DNA of 64,000 nt, taken from NCBI RefSeq assembly GCF_016862895.1, contig NZ_BONV01000012.1:79368-143367 (forward strand), given 5' to 3'. The DNA comes from Planotetraspora kaengkrachanensis (lineage in GTDB: Bacteria; Actinomycetota; Actinomycetes; Streptosporangiales; Streptosporangiaceae). This document shows positions 17,988 through 27,281 of this stretch, in pieces. Every line of letters begins with the position of its first letter. Positions within the stretch are counted from its first letter, which is position 1. Made by a program: the position numbers and the translations under genes. The notes beneath the pieces are model-generated. The model made no database searches, was not told the DNA's origin, and saw nothing but the letters and a program-made list of their open reading frames with translations.

Positions 17988-19739
17988 TCACCTCCCGTAC
18001 ACCCGCTCCCCCGGGGGCCACCTGGTGATCGTCACCGGCGGATACTCCACCCGCCGTGACCCGTCGGCGTCGCGGTAGACAAGCGAGTTGGCGAGGAACC
18101 TGTGGTCGTCGCGGGCCGGGAAGTCGACGCGCTGGTGTGCTCCACGCGACTCCTCGCGCCGCAACGCACAGTGAACGATGCTTTCGGCCACGTCCAGCAT
18201 GAACGACAGCTCGAGAGCGGCGAGCAGCTCGGTGTTGAAGGTCCGGCTGCGGTCCTCGAGGCGGACGGAGCGGAACCGCTCCTGCAGGACGCTGAGCCTG
18301 TCGGCGGCCTTGGCCAGTGAGCTCCCCGAACGGTAGATCCCCGCGCCTTCCTCCATGGTCGCCCGCATCTCCTCGCGGATGGCGGAGATCGGTTCCTTCC
18401 CGCCGTCACGCTGGAGCAGGTCGCGTTCCAGCCGCCGCCGCTCGTCCTCCACCTGCGCCCGCACGGCCGGCCGTACGGAAGTGCCCGCGCCTTGCACGCC
18501 CGAGGCGAACGAGGCGGCGGCCCGCCCGGCACGGGCACCGAACACGAGCAGTTCGGGCAGCGAATTGGAACCGAGACGGTTCGCGCCGTTGATGCTGACG
18601 CAGGCGACCTCGCCGGCGGCGAACAACCCCTCCAGTGGAGTGGAGCCGTAAATGTCGGTGTGGACTCCGCCCATCATGTAGTGCACGACCGGCCGCACCG
18701 GGATCAGTTCGCGGACCGGATCGATGTTCTCGTAGCTCCGGCAGAGCTCCCGTACGAAGGGAAGCCTGGCGTCGATGACCGTCTCTCCGAGGTGGCGCAG
18801 GTCCAGGTGCACGATGGGCCCGTAGGGCGTGTCGACGGTCCGGCCCTTCTCGACCTCCTGGACGAACGCCTGCGACAGGCGGTCACGCGGCCCCAACTCC
18901 ATGCTGCGCAGTACGGGCGTGGGCGAGGGTGTGCCGAGGTCGTAGTCCTGCAGGTAGCGGTAGCCGTCCTTGTTGATCAACCAACCGCCCTCGGCCCTGG
19001 CCGCCTCCGTGATGAGGATGCCTGTGAAGGGCAGTCCGGTCGGGTGGTACTGGACGAACTCCATGTCCTTGAGCGGGGCACCCGCCCGATAGGCCAGTCC
19101 CATGCCGTCGCCGGTCTTTATGGCGGCGTTGGTGGTGAAGGGGTAGATCTGGCCGCATCCGCCCGTGCACAGGATGACCGCCTTGGCGGTGATGGCCTCG
19201 ATCCGGCCCGACATCAACTCAACGGCGACGACGCCGGCCACGCGGCCGTCGTCGACGAGCAACCTCGTCACGTACCACTCGTCGTAGCGAGCGATGCGTT
19301 CATAGCGGAGGGAGGTCTGGAACAGGGTGTGGAGCAGGTGGAAGCCCGTCTTGTCGGCGGCGAACCACGTGCGCATCCTCTTCATTCCGCCGAACGGTCG
19401 TACGGCCACGCGTCCGTCGGGCTCGCGGCTCCACGGGCAGCCCCAATGCTCCAGCCGGAGCAGTTCCTCGGGTGCCTCCTTGACGAAGACCTCGACGGCG
19501 TCCTGAGCGCACAACCAGTCCCCTCCCGAGATCGTGTCGTAGGCATGCTCGTCGAGGCTGTCATCGGGCCGGATGACCGCCGCAGCACCACCCTCGGCCG
19601 AGACCGTGTGGCTGCGCATCGGATACACCTTGGAGACGATCGCCACAGTCAGCCGCGGATCGTCCTCCGCGACGGCGATCGCCGCGCGCAGTCCTGCGCC
19701 ACCGCCGCCCACGATCAGGACGTCATGCGAAAGCGTCAT
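17988..19739 (-). CDS. frdA: Fumarate reductase flavoprotein subunit
   Basis: A 583-residue flavoprotein that reduces fumarate to succinate (or the reverse). It begins with a dinucleotide fold ([17 protein letters not shown]), has the covalent-FAD His in [14 protein letters not shown], the FAD segment [13 protein letters not shown], the substrate region [11 protein letters not shown], catalytic Arg in the ARAEGG and ESRGAHQR segments, and the His/Gly motif MGGVHTD. The set FrdA-B-C-D with two separate small anchors is the fumarate reductase type known from mycobacteria and other actinobacteria and suggests fumarate respiration or redox balancing under low oxygen. It is the first clear enzyme gene of the operon. 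Confidence 0.92.
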   Translation of the reverse strand: MTLSHDVLIVGGGGAGLRAAIAVAEDDPRLTVAIVSKVYPMRSHTVSAEGGAAAVIRPDDSLDEHAYDTISGGDWLCAQDAVEVFVKEAPEELLRLEHWGCPWSREPDGRVAVRPFGGMKRMRTWFAADKTGFHLLHTLFQTSLRYERIARYDEWYVTRLLVDDGRVAGVVAVELMSGRIEAITAKAVILCTGGCGQIYPFTTNAAIKTGDGMGLAYRAGAPLKDMEFVQYHPTGLPFTGILITEAARAEGGWLINKDGYRYLQDYDLGTPSPTPVLRSMELGPRDRLSQAFVQEVEKGRTVDTPYGPIVHLDLRHLGETVIDARLPFVRELCRSYENIDPVRELIPVRPVVHYMMGGVHTDIYGSTPLEGLFAAGEVACVSINGANRLGSNSLPELLVFGARAGRAAASFASGVQGAGTSVRPAVRAQVEDERRRLERDLLQRDGGKEPISAIREEMRATMEEGAGIYRSGSSLAKAADRLSVLQERFRSVRLEDRSRTFNTELLAALELSFMLDVAESIVHCALRREESRGAHQRVDFPARDDHRFLANSLVYRDADGSRRVEYPPVTITRWPPGERVYGR

Positions 19740-19802
19740 GGCCTCGCAATCAACTCATGGGATGTCGCCTTCAGCTCCGTGCCCCGGCTGCGGGTTCACC
19801 CG

Positions 19803-20036
19803 TCAGGAGCCGTGGTTCGCACCGACCTCGTCGCGGGCGACCTTCCCGTCGTGCCGGACGGTTGTCACCTCGATGCTGCCGTCGTGATATTCGTGACGGC
19901 TCCTGCGGCAGCCGCAGGAGAAGTACTCATCCCTGATGACCAGGCCCTGTTCGTCGTCGTCCAGGTAGTGCTCGCCGTCCACGGTCTTCCCGCACGGCGC
20001 CTTCTCACCTGTGAAACGGGTCTTCGTGCCAACCAT
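19803..20036 (-). CDS. Small conserved hypothetical upstream of frdA
   Basis: A 77-residue protein starting at ATG 20036 behind GGGGGAGCGG. It has three closely placed Cys (PCGKTV and FSCGCRR) and several His, suggesting a metal site, and acidic segments (GEHYLDDDEQGLVIRDEY). I do not know the family by name, but it reads as an intact soluble protein and shares codon use with frdA. It ends 63 bases before frdA on the same strand, so it is probably the first gene of the frd transcript. A redox- or metal-binding accessory role is inference. Confidence 0.6.
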   Translation of the reverse strand: MVGTKTRFTGEKAPCGKTVDGEHYLDDDEQGLVIRDEYFSCGCRRSRHEYHDGSIEVTTVRHDGKVARDEVGANHGS

Positions 20037-20653
20037 CGTCCGCTCCCCCGCAGACGGCCAGGCTCCACAGACTGCCAGGAACTCCCGGCTTTATACGTTG
20101 CGGTGAACCGGAGCCACGGCCCCGGCCCGCACCGGTCTGCTGCATATACATCCAGCATCTCACCCTGCCGACGCTGGGAAAAGTCCTGTGATCAAGATCC
20201 CCAGGACGGGCGGCGACACGAGAACTTCAAGCTCCATGAGGGCTCAGTGCGATCGGCTGGCGAGTTTTGTCAATTTATGTGGTTTTCCCTGGATTCCGTC
20301 GCACATGTACGGGGGTGCTTCCAGCAAAATCGCTCATAGAGTGAGTAATACGGCCAAAGATCCGAGTCGACTATGACGCTCGTGGCAGGGGGCTCCTTCT
20401 GTGTCTCCGCGCGGAACGGGGACATCCTCCCGGGAAAGGATCGATGTCCTTGAGGGTGCACGCCAGGGCCAGTTACAGCCCCGACCGCCACTCTGGGCCC
20501 TTGGCCGCCGTTTGACCTGCGGTTTCCTACCCTTGTCGAAGCGGGCCGCGTCGACGTGGTGCGGCGCGGGACGTTGGTCCCCGACGGCGCGACGTCCGGA
20601 CCGGGTGACCGGTCGTCTGCGCCGGGCATGTCCAAAACTCCCCGGAGGCCGGC
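20037..20653. other. Divergent intergenic region between the frd operon and the SDR gene
   Basis: About 620 bases without a convincing gene. It should contain the promoters of the leftward frd transcript and the rightward SDR gene. AT-rich patches (TTTTGTCAATTTATGTGG near 20263-20280, and TTTATACG near 20091-20098) are candidates for promoter elements. I could not find a clear FNR-like or other named operator. Confidence 0.4.
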
Positions 20654-21412
20654 ATGACGAACGTTCAACAGGGCGGCAGGGTCGCCCTCGTCACGGGCGC
20701 GAGCAGGGGGATCGGCGCGGCCGTGGCCCGGTTGCTGGCATCCCGGGGCATGCGGGTCGTCGTCAACTACCGCAGCAGCCGCGACGAGGCGGACGACGTG
20801 GTCGCGTCGATCAGGTCCGCCGGCGGCCGGGCGATGGCCGCGCAGGCCGACGTGCGCGACGAGCCCGCCGTACTCGGCATGGTCGAGCAGATCCGGGGCG
20901 CCATGGGCGAGGTGGAGGTCCTGGTCCACAACGCCCTGATCCCGTACGCCATCAAGTCGTTCGACGAAATCACGTGGGACGAACTGGGCGGCAAGCTGGA
21001 ACAGGAGATGCGAGCGGCTTTCCTGATGACGAAGGCCGTCGTCCCGGGCATGACAACGCGCGGTTACGGACGGATCGTCTACCTCGGCACCGTGTTGAGC
21101 CGGCGGCCGCGTGCAGGCATGATCGCGCTGGGAACCTCGAAGGCTGCCCTGAGCCAGTTCGCCCGCTTCGTCGCGCAGGAGTTGGGTCCTCGCGGGATCA
21201 CCGTCAACGTGGTGGCCCCGGGGCCGGTGGAGACCACCATCACCGATGTCTTCGGTCAGGAATTCAAGCAGCGCCACGCGGCCCAGACGGCACTGGGCCG
21301 CATCGCCACCCCTGATGACGTGGCCCGGGCCGTCGCCTTCTATGCGGGTGACGACAGCGGATTCATCACGGGCACCACCGCGCCGGTCAATGGCGGACTG
21401 GCCATGGACTGA
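20654..21412 (+). CDS. SDR-family protein lacking the catalytic tyrosine
   Basis: A 252-residue protein starting at ATG 20654 after GGAGG. It is a classical short-chain dehydrogenase/reductase by fold: TGASRGIGAAVA (NADP-binding TGxxxGxG), ADVRD, an altered NAG-type segment (VHNALIP), and the C-terminal PGPVETTI and GTTAPVNGG motifs. The catalytic YxxxK is changed: the region reads GMIALGTSKAAL, so Leu occupies the Tyr position while the Lys remains, and the usual SS of the Ser loop is GTVLS. Catalysis by the standard mechanism is therefore doubtful; it may bind a nucleotide or act as a regulatory or unusual reductase. The frame is intact. It is convergent with the TetR gene. Confidence 0.8.
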   Translation: MTNVQQGGRVALVTGASRGIGAAVARLLASRGMRVVVNYRSSRDEADDVVASIRSAGGRAMAAQADVRDEPAVLGMVEQIRGAMGEVEVLVHNALIPYAIKSFDEITWDELGGKLEQEMRAAFLMTKAVVPGMTTRGYGRIVYLGTVLSRRPRAGMIALGTSKAALSQFARFVAQELGPRGITVNVVAPGPVETTITDVFGQEFKQRHAAQTALGRIATPDDVARAVAFYAGDDSGFITGTTAPVNGGLAMD

Positions 21413-21499
21413 CGCTCCAGCCCGTCCGCCTAGAGCTCTTCGGGCCTTGAAACCACAGGGTCCTTCCAGGCGACGCCCAGTGTCCAGCAAGCGCAGCGG

Positions 21500-22102
21500 T
21501 CAGGAGGCGGGGACGACGAGGCCGGCGGCGAGGTGGTCGAACGCTTGGTCGATGAGCGCTTGCAGGCCCTTGATTCCCGTTTCCGGATTCCACGTTATGA
21601 AGGCCCCGCGGAAGACCGACCCGATTGCTGCCGCAAGCAGCCGCGGATAGAGGCTGCCCGGAGGGCATCCGATGCGGTCGGTGAGGACGTCGACGAGCCT
21701 GTCCTCAAGACGGAAGACCGCGTGCAAGGTCTTCGTCCTCAGTTCGGGAGACGCGCTGAACAACTCCTTGCGTGCATGCCAACCGGTCTGTGCGGCGAAG
21801 CTGGGCATGGTGTCGTCCATCGCCCGACGCAGGGCCGTGAGCGGTGGTTCGTGCGATGGCCGCGCGGTGAGCTTGGAGGCGAGTTCGTCGGTGAGGCGCT
21901 GGTCCCAGGCGAAGAGTGCTGCCTCCTTGCTCTCGAAGTAGTTGAAGAAGGTCCGGCGGGAGACTTGGGCGGCTTCGCAGATGTCGTTCACCGTGACCGT
22001 CGAGGGGTCCTGCTCCAGGAAGAGCCGGATCGCGGCAGCGCGCAGGGCCTCACGAGTCTCGGCCTTCTTGCGTTCACGGAGTCCTGGAACTGCGCCCTGC
22101 AT
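21500..22102 (-). CDS. TetR-family transcriptional regulator
   Basis: About 200 residues from ATG 22102 (a TTG at 22111 is an alternative closer to GAGAGG). The N-terminal helix-turn-helix is typical: REALRAAAIRLFLEQ, VTVNDICEAAQVSRRTFFNYFESKEAAL. The C-terminal ligand-binding half (LTALRRAMDDTMPSFA ... LLAAAIGSVFRGAFITW) is variable as expected. It is divergent from the membrane protein at 22206, and the space between them holds two near-identical palindromes, so it most likely represses itself and that gene. Confidence 0.9.
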   Translation of the reverse strand: MQGAVPGLRERKKAETREALRAAAIRLFLEQDPSTVTVNDICEAAQVSRRTFFNYFESKEAALFAWDQRLTDELASKLTARPSHEPPLTALRRAMDDTMPSFAAQTGWHARKELFSASPELRTKTLHAVFRLEDRLVDVLTDRIGCPPGSLYPRLLAAAIGSVFRGAFITWNPETGIKGLQALIDQAFDHLAAGLVVPAS

Positions 22103-22155
22103 GTCGATCAAGTCCTCTCACAACCGGCGAGGGCCAGCGTACTCACCATAGATGT

Positions 22156-22185
22156 TTGCACGGGTGCAGTGTTGCACGAGTGCAA
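22156..22185. promoter_or_regulatory. Twin palindromic operator for the divergent TetR regulator
   Basis: Two 14-bp palindromes of the form TTGCAC-NN-GTGCAA lie in tandem: TTGCACGGGTGCAG at 22156-22169 (one mismatch) and TTGCACGAGTGCAA at 22172-22185 (perfect). The centres are 16 bp apart. They sit between the TetR gene start (22102) and the membrane gene start (22206), where a repressor would block both promoters. Assignment to this TetR is inferred from position. Confidence 0.7.
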
Positions 22186-22205
22186 GAATCGCTAGCCTGA
22201 GCAGC

Positions 22206-23585
22206 ATGGCATCTGCGCACGCAAAGAAGAAACGCCCTGGTGAGATCATGCGGACACTCGCAATGGGGCTCTGGCTCCCCGCGATCTTCCTGGCCGGGCT
22301 GCTCTTCTCCTTCCTGTTGGCCTTCCACAACCCGACGCCGCACCACATCGAAGTCGCAGTCGCCGCCCCACCGGCCACGACGGCGCAGCTGCAGTCCCAA
22401 CTCGACACGGCCATCCCGGGCGGCTTCACCCTCCAGCCGGTCGATTCCGCGGCCGAGGCGCGCTCGGCCGTCCTGAACCACGACGCGGTGGCGGCATTCG
22501 TGCCGGCTACGCACCATCCCCAGCTGTACGGCGCCAAGGCAGACGGCGCCGCCATGGAATCGATCATTCGCGAGGTCTTCACCTCCGCAGCTCAGAAGCC
22601 CGGCGCCACCCTCGCCTTTCACGAGCTGGTCTCGACAAGGCCGGGAGACAGCCTGGGCATCAGCCCGCTGTACCTTCTGATGGGCTGCACTCTGCCCGCC
22701 TACTTCCTGGTGGTCGCCATGCAGCGCGCGGTGGGCTTCAGCCGTCGAGCGCATGTGGCCACGATGGTCGGAGGCGGCGCCGTCGCTGCCCTCGCCTGTT
22801 ACCTCACGGGCGCCTACGGGATGGATGCGATCCCGCAACATCCGCTCGCGCTGCTGTACCTGTTCCTGCTGACGCAGGCCGTGTCACTGACCTCGTACGG
22901 GTTCGTGCCCTTTCTCGGCCCGTTCTTCCCAGGGGCCGCCGTCACGCTGTTTGTCCTGCTCGGCGTGCCTTCCAGTGGCGGCACCGTCCCCGTCGACCTA
23001 CTCAATGGCTTTTTCCGCTTCCTCCACCCCCTCCTGCCTATGGGCAATGCCGCCGATGCCCTTCGCCTCGTCGACTACTTCGACGGCCGGCAACTGGGCC
23101 GACCTACCGCAGTGCTCTGCGCCTGGATCGCGACAGGCGCAGCTCTCATCGTGCTCGGGTACCTCAAGCAACTACGACAGCTCGTGCGCGAGGCACAGGC
23201 AGGCATGACGGGATATGTCCCCGCGCCTCCCGCGGAGGATCCCACCGTGGAGCTCCCCGAGCCGGTCGCTCTCCCCCCGCACCGGCACCATTTCGGCGAG
23301 CAACTACCGATACTGACCGGGAGAGTGAGCGGTCTTGCCGGAGAACCACTGCCGGCGACGATCACGGTCACCGACCCGCACGGCCGCCAACTCGTCCGCA
23401 CCCATACGGACCAGAACGGCGAGTACGCAGCCACCGGCTTCCACGACGGGTTCGCCATCGTCGTCGCCGGCGCCCCCGGCCGGCAGCCGGCCGCCTCACG
23501 CCTACTGCTCAGCCCAGCCACACCCGTGAACCAGGACTTCATCCTTACGCCTGGCCAACAGGCCGTTCCGGGATATGCCCGCTGA
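22206..23585 (+). CDS. ABC-2/YhgE-like membrane protein with C-terminal CnaB/carboxypeptidase-regulatory-like domain
   Basis: A 459-residue protein from ATG 22206. An N-terminal membrane helix (LWLPAIFLAGLLFSFLLAF) is followed by an extracytoplasmic domain of about 110 residues, then five or so membrane helices (LLMGCTLPAYFLVVAMQ; VGGGAVAALACYLTGAYG; LALLYLFLLTQAVSL; LGPFFPGAAVTLFVLLGV; AVLCAWIATGAALIVLGYL). This layout resembles ABC-2 type permeases and the YhgE/Pip group. The last 100 residues (LTGRVSGLAGEPLPATITVTD ... TDQNGEYAATGF) form a beta-sandwich of the carboxypeptidase-regulatory/CnaB kind, an unusual addition. No ABC ATPase is adjacent. It is divergent from, and probably repressed by, the TetR protein, as in drug- or lipid-efflux loci. 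Confidence 0.7.
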   Translation: MASAHAKKKRPGEIMRTLAMGLWLPAIFLAGLLFSFLLAFHNPTPHHIEVAVAAPPATTAQLQSQLDTAIPGGFTLQPVDSAAEARSAVLNHDAVAAFVPATHHPQLYGAKADGAAMESIIREVFTSAAQKPGATLAFHELVSTRPGDSLGISPLYLLMGCTLPAYFLVVAMQRAVGFSRRAHVATMVGGGAVAALACYLTGAYGMDAIPQHPLALLYLFLLTQAVSLTSYGFVPFLGPFFPGAAVTLFVLLGVPSSGGTVPVDLLNGFFRFLHPLLPMGNAADALRLVDYFDGRQLGRPTAVLCAWIATGAALIVLGYLKQLRQLVREAQAGMTGYVPAPPAEDPTVELPEPVALPPHRHHFGEQLPILTGRVSGLAGEPLPATITVTDPHGRQLVRTHTDQNGEYAATGFHDGFAIVVAGAPGRQPAASRLLLSPATPVNQDFILTPGQQAVPGYAR

Positions 23586-23698
23586 GCCTTGCCGACGGCC
23601 GGCCCCGCACCTCGAAACAGCCGCCTTGGCGGACGATCGCGAGGTATCCGTCAGGGATTGGTCACCCCGCCTGGTAGGCACCGACCCCGGCGCCCGTG

Positions 23699-25840
23699 TC
23701 AGTTCCCGAGTTCGGCCAACACGGCAAGGAGCTGACGGCGCTCCTCATCGTCCCGGCGGGCCTGCCGACCGTAGACGCCGGTGCCTTGTATCGCGGCATC
23801 TCCGTGCGCCAGTTCACGTAGCTCGGGCAGCAGTGGGGCGGCGTCAGCCCCCAGTTCCCGTAGCGACTCGACAAGCCATTTCCCGGCTCCCATCCGCGCG
23901 AGGCGCCGCCGTACGGCGTCGACGAGCGGTGCGGCCTCGCCGGTCACGCGGCGGATCGCCAGCGCGGCGGCGGCGAAGTGGTGACGGTCGTCGAGGAGGT
24001 CCCGCAGCCGCGGAACGAGATCCGCGGCGGCAGGTCCGATCAGGCCGGCGAGTTCGGCCGCGTCCGCCACGTGTCTGCCGCTGTCGAGAGCGTCGGCGGC
24101 GGCACGGAGCGGCGCGTGCGTCTCCCCGGCGTCCAGCAGCAGCCGGCCCGCCTCGATCCGGATCTGGATGGCGGACGTGTCGTCCCCTCCGGCGGAGGCG
24201 ATATCGCGCAACGCAGGAAGAAAAGCGTCCAGGGGTAGTCCGTGACGCAGCGCGGCGCGTGCCGCCGCCACGGGTTCTCCGCCGGCGGCGGCCTCGGCGA
24301 CGCAGGCGCTCATCTGGCCGATGTCCCCGGTGACCGCGGCGACAGCCTCGGCGCATTGGAGGCGACGCCACCAGGACGCCTCCGAGTCGTCGCGGACCCG
24401 GGTCAGCGCGGGCACCGCCTCCGCGGACGCGGAGCCGATCGCGGCGAGTGCCTGGACGGTCCACCAGTGGTCGTACGGGATGAGCGGGATGAGTTCGGGC
24501 ACCGCGTCGGCCGCATCCGGACCCCAGTGGCGCAGCATCCGGGTCAGGGCGTTCCCCTCGTTGTGCCACCGGTTCCTGGCGAGCAGCGCGTCGTAGCCCC
24601 CTGAGTGCTCCGGCCGCTCCAGAGGCAGCGCCGCCAGACGTCGTCGCACCGCCGTGAGCAGGTCGGGATCGCAGGCGACGCCGGTGTCGATGAGCAGCCC
24701 CAGGACGTCGGGGGCGATCCGGCCCGCGGTGAGCGCGGTCGTGAACGGCTCGCGCCAGCGCGGATCGCCGAGGGCAATGAGGATCTCCAGGCCCGCTCCG
24801 AACAGCCGTGCCTCGTTCGATTTCACGTCCTCGACGGCCGCAGGTGGCGGGTCGGCGACATAGGCCGCGAGGGCGTCGGCGGCCGCCGGAGCAGCCGCGG
24901 GCACGTCCTGTATCGCTGTGGCGGCGGCGACACGTACGGGAATGTCGGGGTGGTCGATCCCCGCGGCCAGCAGGGGCGCCGACTCCGCGCGGGCGGAGCG
25001 CGACCGCACACACCGCTCGTAGGTCGCGTCGATCGCCGCCCGGGCGGCTTCGGCCGTTCCCCGCTCGAAAAGCGCGTGGCACAACTCGGAGAACGGCGCG
25101 TTGCCGATTCGCGAGACGACGTCCCTGAAGGGGTCGTCCGACCAGATCCAGTTCGTCAGCGGCTTGCCGTTCAGCCAGCAGTCGACGACCGCCTCGGTGG
25201 CCGCGTCCGACCACGGGAGCGCGGCGTCGGCGATCGCCCACAGCGCACCGGCCCGGACGGCGGCCCGCCGGCCCGGTTCCAGCTCCGCGGCCAGCCACGC
25301 GGCCGTGTTCGACGGGTCGAGGCGGCCGGCCGCTGCCAGCAGGCCTGCCAGCACGCGCGACGACCTCTCGCGTCCGCGCCGTGCTCGCAGTGCGGGCACG
25401 ACCTCGGCCGCGGACTCAGGCGGAAGGTTCCCGAGCAGGTAGGTGGCGACGTGCCGGATCTCCACATCCGGGTCGTCCAGCAGCGGCAGCAACCCCCGGG
25501 TCTCCCGGGCCAGGGCCGTGCTCACGTCCGCGAGCACGTGTGGATCGGCGTCACCGGTCGCGGCGATCGAACCGAGTAGGAACACCAGACCCGCGCGCCT
25601 CGGGGTGCCGGGGTCGGCGGCAAGCCGGGCGACGAAGGGCACGGCCCACGGGGTCGCCGAATACAGCGTGCCCTGGTGGTAGATGCTGCCGAACAGATGC
25701 TCGGTGGCCTCCCCTGCCAGCTCCTCGTCCTGGCCGACGGCGTCCCGCAACGTCTGCGGCACGTCCGCGGCCGAGCCGTACGCGTGACCGAGGGAGGCCC
25801 AGTCGATGTCGTCGATGCCATCGAGGGCGGCGGCCGTCAT
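23699..25840 (-). CDS. HEAT-repeat protein
   Basis: About 713 residues from ATG 25840; the frame extends to GTG 25906 but the added residues are Arg-rich and unlike the rest. The sequence is a long series of paired helices with Ala/Leu and Pro/Asp turns (DPDVEIRHVATYLLGNLP; HPDIPVRVAAATAIQDV; AVPALTRVRDDSEASWWRRLQCAEAVAAV; LVPRLRDLLDDRHHFAAAALAIRRVTG), the hallmark of HEAT/PBS-lyase-like repeats. Such proteins are scaffolds. No catalytic motif, signal peptide or membrane helix is visible. It is convergent with the membrane protein gene and has no obvious partner. The start overlaps the region of a recombinase remnant on the other strand. Confidence 0.75.
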   Translation of the reverse strand: MTAAALDGIDDIDWASLGHAYGSAADVPQTLRDAVGQDEELAGEATEHLFGSIYHQGTLYSATPWAVPFVARLAADPGTPRRAGLVFLLGSIAATGDADPHVLADVSTALARETRGLLPLLDDPDVEIRHVATYLLGNLPPESAAEVVPALRARRGRERSSRVLAGLLAAAGRLDPSNTAAWLAAELEPGRRAAVRAGALWAIADAALPWSDAATEAVVDCWLNGKPLTNWIWSDDPFRDVVSRIGNAPFSELCHALFERGTAEAARAAIDATYERCVRSRSARAESAPLLAAGIDHPDIPVRVAAATAIQDVPAAAPAAADALAAYVADPPPAAVEDVKSNEARLFGAGLEILIALGDPRWREPFTTALTAGRIAPDVLGLLIDTGVACDPDLLTAVRRRLAALPLERPEHSGGYDALLARNRWHNEGNALTRMLRHWGPDAADAVPELIPLIPYDHWWTVQALAAIGSASAEAVPALTRVRDDSEASWWRRLQCAEAVAAVTGDIGQMSACVAEAAAGGEPVAAARAALRHGLPLDAFLPALRDIASAGGDDTSAIQIRIEAGRLLLDAGETHAPLRAAADALDSGRHVADAAELAGLIGPAAADLVPRLRDLLDDRHHFAAAALAIRRVTGEAAPLVDAVRRRLARMGAGKWLVESLRELGADAAPLLPELRELAHGDAAIQGTGVYGRQARRDDEERRQLLAVLAELGN

Positions 25841-25867
25841 CCGTCTTCGTCCATCCCGTCTTCTCGT

Positions 25868-26052
25868 ATGAGAAGCCGTCAGCCTAGCCCCCGCCGCGGG
25901 GCGCACCTGAAGCCGAAGCGGCGCGGCGCCCAGCCAACCCCGCTGCCCGGCCGCTACGAGCAGCTGCTCACCGAATACACCGCCGCGCTGCAGCAGGTGC
26001 CGCTGGCCGCCGCACCTACGCCTCCCGCGTGCGGATGTACCTGGCCTGGCTA
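25868..26052 (+). pseudogene. Tyrosine recombinase N-terminal stub
   Basis: From ATG 25868 the frame encodes RYEQLLTEYTAALQQVPLAA; a frameshift at about 25998 moves the homology to the next frame, which reads RRTYASRVRMYLAWL up to 26050. Together these match the SAM-like core-binding start of phage-type integrases. Downstream the sequence changes abruptly to AT-rich, unrelated DNA, so the catalytic domain with its Arg-His-Arg-Tyr residues is gone. It marks a past insertion or excision event. The match is judged by eye and is short. Confidence 0.5.
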
Positions 26053-26439
26053 AATATTTGTCCTATTTGCACTATTATGGTGATCTGTGTACCATTCGCA
26101 CTAATGGCACACGTGGCGATGGCCTCCCGTTTCGTATTCGTTGCCGGTTCGTTGCCCGGACCGTGCGTCTCGGGCGGGGCTCGTCCCGTCTGGAGCGCTC
26201 GGTCGTCGAGTCCGCACTTCGTGGAGCCGGGGCCCCACCTCTTCCGGGGTGAATCGGAGCGCTCGCCCCCCAGCCGGTTGCGCCCCATGCATTTCCTGCC
26301 CGAACCCGTCAGCTAACCCGCGGAAGCAGCGGCGCTTGCGTGTTTCCTCGCCCTCCGACGCGGCCTCATGGATCACTGGCCGCTCACCGTCCTCGACGGC
26401 GGCATCTCATGCACCAACCTGTGAGGAACGAAACAAAAT
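26053..26439. other. AT-richer junction region after the recombinase stub
   Basis: About 390 bases. The first 60 bases are clearly AT-rich for this genome and abut the truncated recombinase sharply, which suggests a recombination junction. No gene is supported. The right end carries the ribosome binding site (GAGGAACG) of the next gene. Confidence 0.4.
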
Positions 26440-27195
26440 ATGTGTCGGCTACTGGGCTACGTCACACGGACGCCTACTACGTTGGCCCAACTGCTGGGTG
26501 AGGCGGAGCTTCACGAGTTCACGGAGCTCTCGTGCAAGCACGGCGACGGTTGGGGATTCGCATGGGCGACTGCGGACGGCGTGGAAGTGCGCAAGTCGCC
26601 GGACGCAGCTCGCGAGAGCCAGGCGTTCGCACGGCACGCGCACGAGCACACCACAGACCTCGGTCTTGTCCATCTTCGATGGGCGACGCTCGGGCTCAGC
26701 GTAGTGCAGGAGAACACGCACCCCTTCACGGACGGCACAATCGCCTTCGCGCACAACGGCTCGATCCGGCCACCTTCGTCGCTCGACGCGCTCATCCCCG
26801 CAGACCTGCAGGCGAGGCGCCTGGGAACCACCGACAGCGAGCGGTACTTCCTGGCGACGCTCGCCGGCGCCGAGGACGCCGACCCCGCCGAGGCGCTCGC
26901 CGACACGGTCGACCGCATTGCGTACTCGCTCCAGTTCAGCGGCCTGAACGCGTTGATCGCAACGCCTGAGCAGCTCATCGCCGTCTGCCGCTACGATCCG
27001 GTCGCCCAGGCGATGGAGGATGAACCGGACTATTACCAGCTTCGCTATCGCGTTACCCGGGAGGGTGTCGTCATCTCCTCGAGCGGGTGGGGAGCCGGCT
27101 GGCGCTCCTTGGAGAACGGTGAGCTGCTCACCGTTCAGCGCGGAACGTTAGACGTATCGGTACGCTCCCTCGCTGAAGCACAGCTGGCGGGATAA
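26440..27195 (+). CDS. Class II glutamine amidotransferase (EgtC/YafJ-like)
   Basis: A 251-residue protein with the N-terminal nucleophile Cys2 exposed after Met removal (MCRLLGY). Further Ntn-hydrolase motifs are GDGWGFAW, HLRWATLG, NTHPF and FAHNGSI, which bind and hydrolyse glutamine or a gamma-glutamyl amide. Family members include EgtC (ergothioneine pathway) and stand-alone YafJ-type enzymes. No ergothioneine genes are adjacent, so the substrate is unknown. The start is fixed by the Cys2 requirement. The gene is convergent with the DUF2235 gene, 86 bases between stops. Confidence 0.88.
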   Translation: MCRLLGYVTRTPTTLAQLLGEAELHEFTELSCKHGDGWGFAWATADGVEVRKSPDAARESQAFARHAHEHTTDLGLVHLRWATLGLSVVQENTHPFTDGTIAFAHNGSIRPPSSLDALIPADLQARRLGTTDSERYFLATLAGAEDADPAEALADTVDRIAYSLQFSGLNALIATPEQLIAVCRYDPVAQAMEDEPDYYQLRYRVTREGVVISSSGWGAGWRSLENGELLTVQRGTLDVSVRSLAEAQLAG

Positions 27196-27281
27196 GCGGG
27201 GAGGCGGCCGTGGTGATCGGTCAGCCTCGAGCCAGTGGCCTAGCCGACGAGGTGGTTGCGCGAGCGAATCCTCGACCTGCG

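Noticed and set aside
18492..20339. A 615-codon plus-strand open frame opposite frdA
   Set aside because: It is antisense to frdA, which has all expected motifs; the frame is an artefact of GC bias.
26440..27195. Ergothioneine biosynthesis (EgtC)
   Set aside because: No egtA, egtB, egtD or egtE gene is adjacent, so the symbol egtC is not assigned.
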